Shown here piece by piece: positions 13,254 through 14,904 of a stretch of DNA of 14,904 bases (the first letter of the stretch is position 1; the number at the start of each line of letters is the position of its first letter). The stretch spans positions 1 to 14,904 of the forward strand of contig PJER01000091.1 in NCBI GenBank assembly GCA_002825465.1, written 5' to 3'. Under the pieces are notes generated by a model. The model was given only the letters and a program-made list of their open reading frames with translations. It did not search any database and was not told the origin of the DNA. A program made the translations under genes and the position numbers. The DNA comes from Candidatus Thorarchaeota archaeon MP8T_1. GTDB lineage: Archaea; Asgardarchaeota; Thorarchaeia; Thorarchaeales; Thorarchaeaceae.

Positions 13254-13796
13254 ATGGCGCTCGAAGAATATCCTCCTTGGACAAGAGGTCTTGATATTGT
13301 AATTGGTTTTGTGATTATCTTCGTGGGTGCCTGGATTATCTTGAACACAGCGCTTGTTGAAGCCATGTTGGTGTTATTGTTGGCACTTGGCCTTCTTGTT
13401 ATAGGATTCACAAGACTTGGCAAAGGACTTCTCATGAAAAAGCTAAACACAACCACAAGAACTGTGAAAGTCGTTAGTGGCATTGGTGCAATCGCCCTTG
13501 CTCTCGCAGCAATCTTGTTTAGTTCGTACACTATCACAGTCTTGATTACGATTTTGACATTTGGAATAATGTTAATCGGGATGGCCAGAATTATCGTCGG
13601 GTATAGAGAAGCTGGACTAAAATCGGGGATGCGAGTTGCTAACATCGCTGGTGGAGGGCTTGTCTTTCTATTCGGTTTTGTTGTCGCAATATTTCCTTCT
13701 CTTGGTCTATATACACTGAAGCTATTGCTAGCAATTGCCATCCTCGTGCTTGGCTCTCTTCGCATAGCAAGCGGTGCATCAGGCGAACTGAGATAG
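13254..13796 (+). CDS. HdeD-like (DUF308) six-helix membrane protein
   Basis: A 180-residue protein with six membrane helices in three hairpins (about 11-30, 35-53, 70-90, 92-112, 125-146, 150-170). The repeated gly-rich pattern (IVIGFVIIFVGAWIIL, GIGAIALALAAILF, IAGGGLVFLFGFVVAIFP) is typical of the HdeD/DUF308 family. In enterobacteria HdeD belongs to an acid-resistance island, but the molecular role is not known and most members have no link to acid. Length is normal for the family. The likely leaderless ATG at 13254 follows a TATA-like box by about 28 nt. It is divergent from mgtA (120 nt) and convergent with the SGNH hydrolase gene, from which it is separated by 31 nt containing most of a hairpin. 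Membrane maintenance under stress is only an inference. Confidence 0.85.
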   Translation: MALEEYPPWTRGLDIVIGFVIIFVGAWIILNTALVEAMLVLLLALGLLVIGFTRLGKGLLMKKLNTTTRTVKVVSGIGAIALALAAILFSSYTITVLITILTFGIMLIGMARIIVGYREAGLKSGMRVANIAGGGLVFLFGFVVAIFPSLGLYTLKLLLAIAILVLGSLRIASGASGELR

Positions 13797-13805
13797 TATT
13801 CAATG

Positions 13806-13830
13806 TGAAATATGATGCTTGCATATTTCA
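13806..13830. terminator. Hairpin between convergent genes
   Basis: TGAAATATG at 13806-13814 pairs perfectly with CATATTTCA at 13822-13830 around a seven-base loop. It fills the 31-nt gap between the HdeD-like gene and the SGNH hydrolase gene and includes the stop codon of the latter. The stem is A/T-rich and no long T run follows, so termination is likely but not certain. Confidence 0.45.
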
Positions 13831-14679
13831 GAATGACTGAGTAGATTTGATGAATTGAAGTATCATGTCTGCGACCATCCTTGCACCAGTGCTGTTAAGA
13901 TGAAGGTAATCGGAGTGAAGTCTGAATCCTGCTTGTTCTGCGATACTATCCCAGCTTACCCCTAGGATGTAGTGTCTGAATATTGAAAAGATCATCCGCA
14001 ATCTACCGCTTTGATATGGATATTTCGGAGAACCGGGATTATTTTCTAGATATGCAACCATTTGTTCCTGCAATGGAACGTAGGCCACACTTGTTTCCAT
14101 AGCCACCTCTTTCACTACCTTCCCATAGTCTAGACTCAATTTGAAAGCAGGATGATCAGAAATCTCACCTATCGGAGGAATGGATAGAAGAGCAATAGAT
14201 GCTTGAGTTTCACTCTGCAATCTGTTAATCATTAGTTGTAGTGTATCCCTGAACCAATTGATATCTGGCATACGAGGCAGTTTCATAATCTTCGAATACG
14301 CTTTGCCTTCCTTCTCGGAAGTGGCAGCATTCGCATCATTGGTTCCTATCAGTACTGTGATTACAGATGGTTGGCACTCAATAATTTCATCAAGTCGCTC
14401 TGAAAGATTCCATGCAAGGTTCGCATTGACACCTGCATTTATCAAACTGAATCTCTCCATATCTAGTTCTTCATAAAGTATATTGAAATAGCCATATCCG
14501 ATTGTTCCATGAGTCAGACTATCCCCAGCCACAACGACTATTCTTCTATCATCATTTGCTGGGGGCTGCAGAAGAAATGTTGAAGGTCTGTTCTTTGGTA
14601 ATCTTGAAGACTTGAAGAATGGGTATATGATGATTGCAATTATTGTGCTGTTAATTAAGAAGGCGAGGATGAGCAACAT
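13828..14679 (-). CDS. Membrane-anchored SGNH/GDSL-family hydrolase
   Basis: A 283-residue protein. Residues 1-21 are a hydrophobic N-terminal anchor or signal. The SGNH hydrolase fold starts near 46 with all four blocks visible: nucleophile S54 in GDSLTHG, block II G83 (NAGVNAN), block III N114 in IGTNDAN, and D257/H260 in SDYLHLNSTG. Such enzymes hydrolyse esters or acyl groups of lipids, polysaccharides or small molecules. With the anchor, this one most likely works at the outer face of the membrane. A segment around 215-250 (GSPKYPYQSGRLRMIFSIF) is unusual between the third block and the DxxH and may shape the substrate pocket. The ATG at 14677-14679 has no SD. It is divergent from the hotdog-like gene; a perfect 20-bp palindrome lies in the 96-nt gap. 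Confidence 0.9.
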   Translation of the reverse strand: MLLILAFLINSTIIAIIIYPFFKSSRLPKNRPSTFLLQPPANDDRRIVVVAGDSLTHGTIGYGYFNILYEELDMERFSLINAGVNANLAWNLSERLDEIIECQPSVITVLIGTNDANAATSEKEGKAYSKIMKLPRMPDINWFRDTLQLMINRLQSETQASIALLSIPPIGEISDHPAFKLSLDYGKVVKEVAMETSVAYVPLQEQMVAYLENNPGSPKYPYQSGRLRMIFSIFRHYILGVSWDSIAEQAGFRLHSDYLHLNSTGARMVADMILQFIKSTQSF

Positions 14680-14720
14680 GGCTGCAGTACATTTCCCATG
14701 TTTTAGTTATGAGTCTAGTC

Positions 14721-14740
14721 CTCAATGTGCGAACATTGAG
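14721..14740. promoter_or_regulatory. Perfect 20-bp palindrome between divergent genes
   Basis: CTCAATGT-GCGA-ACATTGAG has eight-base perfect arms and a four-base spacer. It lies directly before a TATA-like ATCTTTACA (14743-14751) of the rightward gene and 42 nt before the SGNH hydrolase start, so one dimeric regulator could control both genes. The regulator is not identified. Confidence 0.55.
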
Positions 14741-14775
14741 AAATCTTTACATGTTGCATTAGGAAGGTGGAATGT

Positions 14776-14904
14776 ATGTCTGAAGACCCGATTCAAGATG
14801 TGTGGCCCGAGTTTGCATCCTGTTGTTGGGGCTGTGGAAAGAACAATGAGCACGGTCTCCAGTTAAAGAGCTATTGGAAAGACGATGAAACAATTGCCAC
14901 TTGG
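14776..14904 (+). CDS. N-terminus of a probable hotdog-fold thioesterase, cut by window edge
   Basis: Forty-three codons are open from the ATG at 14776 to the right edge. The motif CCWGCGKNNEHGLQLKSYW (16-34) matches the start of a group of hotdog-fold acyl-CoA thioesterase-like proteins, which often open with a C-x-GCG-x-N-x-x-GL pattern before the first strand. The active site would lie beyond the window, so the function remains tentative. AGGAAGGTGG at 14760-14769 is a strong Shine-Dalgarno 6 nt before the ATG; another ATG at 14772 is in a different frame. It is divergent from the SGNH hydrolase gene, with the palindrome in between. Confidence 0.65.
   Translation, partial: MSEDPIQDVWPEFASCCWGCGKNNEHGLQLKSYWKDDETIATW

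Noticed and set aside
13244..13765. Minus-strand open frame of 173 codons
   Set aside because: Antisense shadow of the HdeD-like gene; Ser/Pro/Thr-rich composition typical of a reversed membrane protein frame.
14612..14866. Plus-strand frame of 84 codons at the right edge
   Set aside because: It overlaps the SGNH start and the palindrome and is out of frame with the hotdog-like N-terminus, which has a strong SD and a family motif.
1..14904. CRISPR arrays, tRNA/rRNA genes, transposases, attachment sites
   Set aside because: I found no regularly spaced repeats, cloverleaf-like sequence, transposase motifs or terminal repeats on reading both strands; a covariance-model scan was not possible.

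Overview
The window looks like chromosomal DNA from an archaeon. Several genes have TATA-like boxes about 25-35 nt upstream of the start, and some (the Mg P-type ATPase and the HdeD-like gene) appear leaderless. Others carry GGAG/GAGG Shine-Dalgarno sites. The regulators are of archaeal types (Lrp/AsnC, PadR, ribbon-helix-helix). Base composition is moderate (roughly 40-45% GC by eye). An Asgard-type archaeon, for example a thorarchaeote, would fit the many small membrane proteins, the sequon-rich exported protein and the Kv-beta-like aldo/keto reductase, but that placement is inference and no marker gene proves it. There are no rRNA or tRNA genes, CRISPR arrays, insertion sequences or prophage genes, and no gene-free stretch exceeds 300 bases.

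Layout from left to right. Positions 1-786 (minus) hold the N-terminal 262 residues of a large exported, sequon-rich protein. An ICMT/PEMT-like membrane methyltransferase follows (minus), divergent from a short MscL-type mechanosensitive channel. A bidirectional terminator hairpin, a two-helix membrane peptide and a winged-helix protein of the HTH_42 (AlkZ-like) superfamily come next, then a four-helix membrane protein. At 4.4-5.9 kb a pseudo-dimeric Lrp/AsnC regulator is divergent from two overlapping genes for small membrane hairpins that resemble each other, with a perfect 18-bp palindrome in between. A Kv-beta-type aldo/keto reductase and a VOC protein follow on the minus strand. Then come three plus-strand genes: a 62-residue protein of unknown function, a PadR regulator and a ribbon-helix-helix regulator. 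The last two have repeats in their promoters that look like operators. From 9.2 to 13.1 kb there is a minus-strand series: an AAC(3)-fold acetyltransferase, MsrB and an MgtA-type P-ATPase. An HdeD-like membrane protein is divergent from mgtA. The window ends with a membrane-anchored SGNH hydrolase divergent from a hotdog-like protein cut by the right edge, with a perfect 20-bp palindrome between them.

Most genes seem to be single transcription units rather than a long operon. A loose theme is envelope and stress physiology: osmotic release (MscL), Mg2+ uptake, methionine sulfoxide repair, carbonyl reduction, HdeD-like and SGNH envelope proteins. No complete defence or metabolic system was identified. 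The most promising unexplained unit is the Lrp-palindrome-paired-hairpin locus at 4412-5925.
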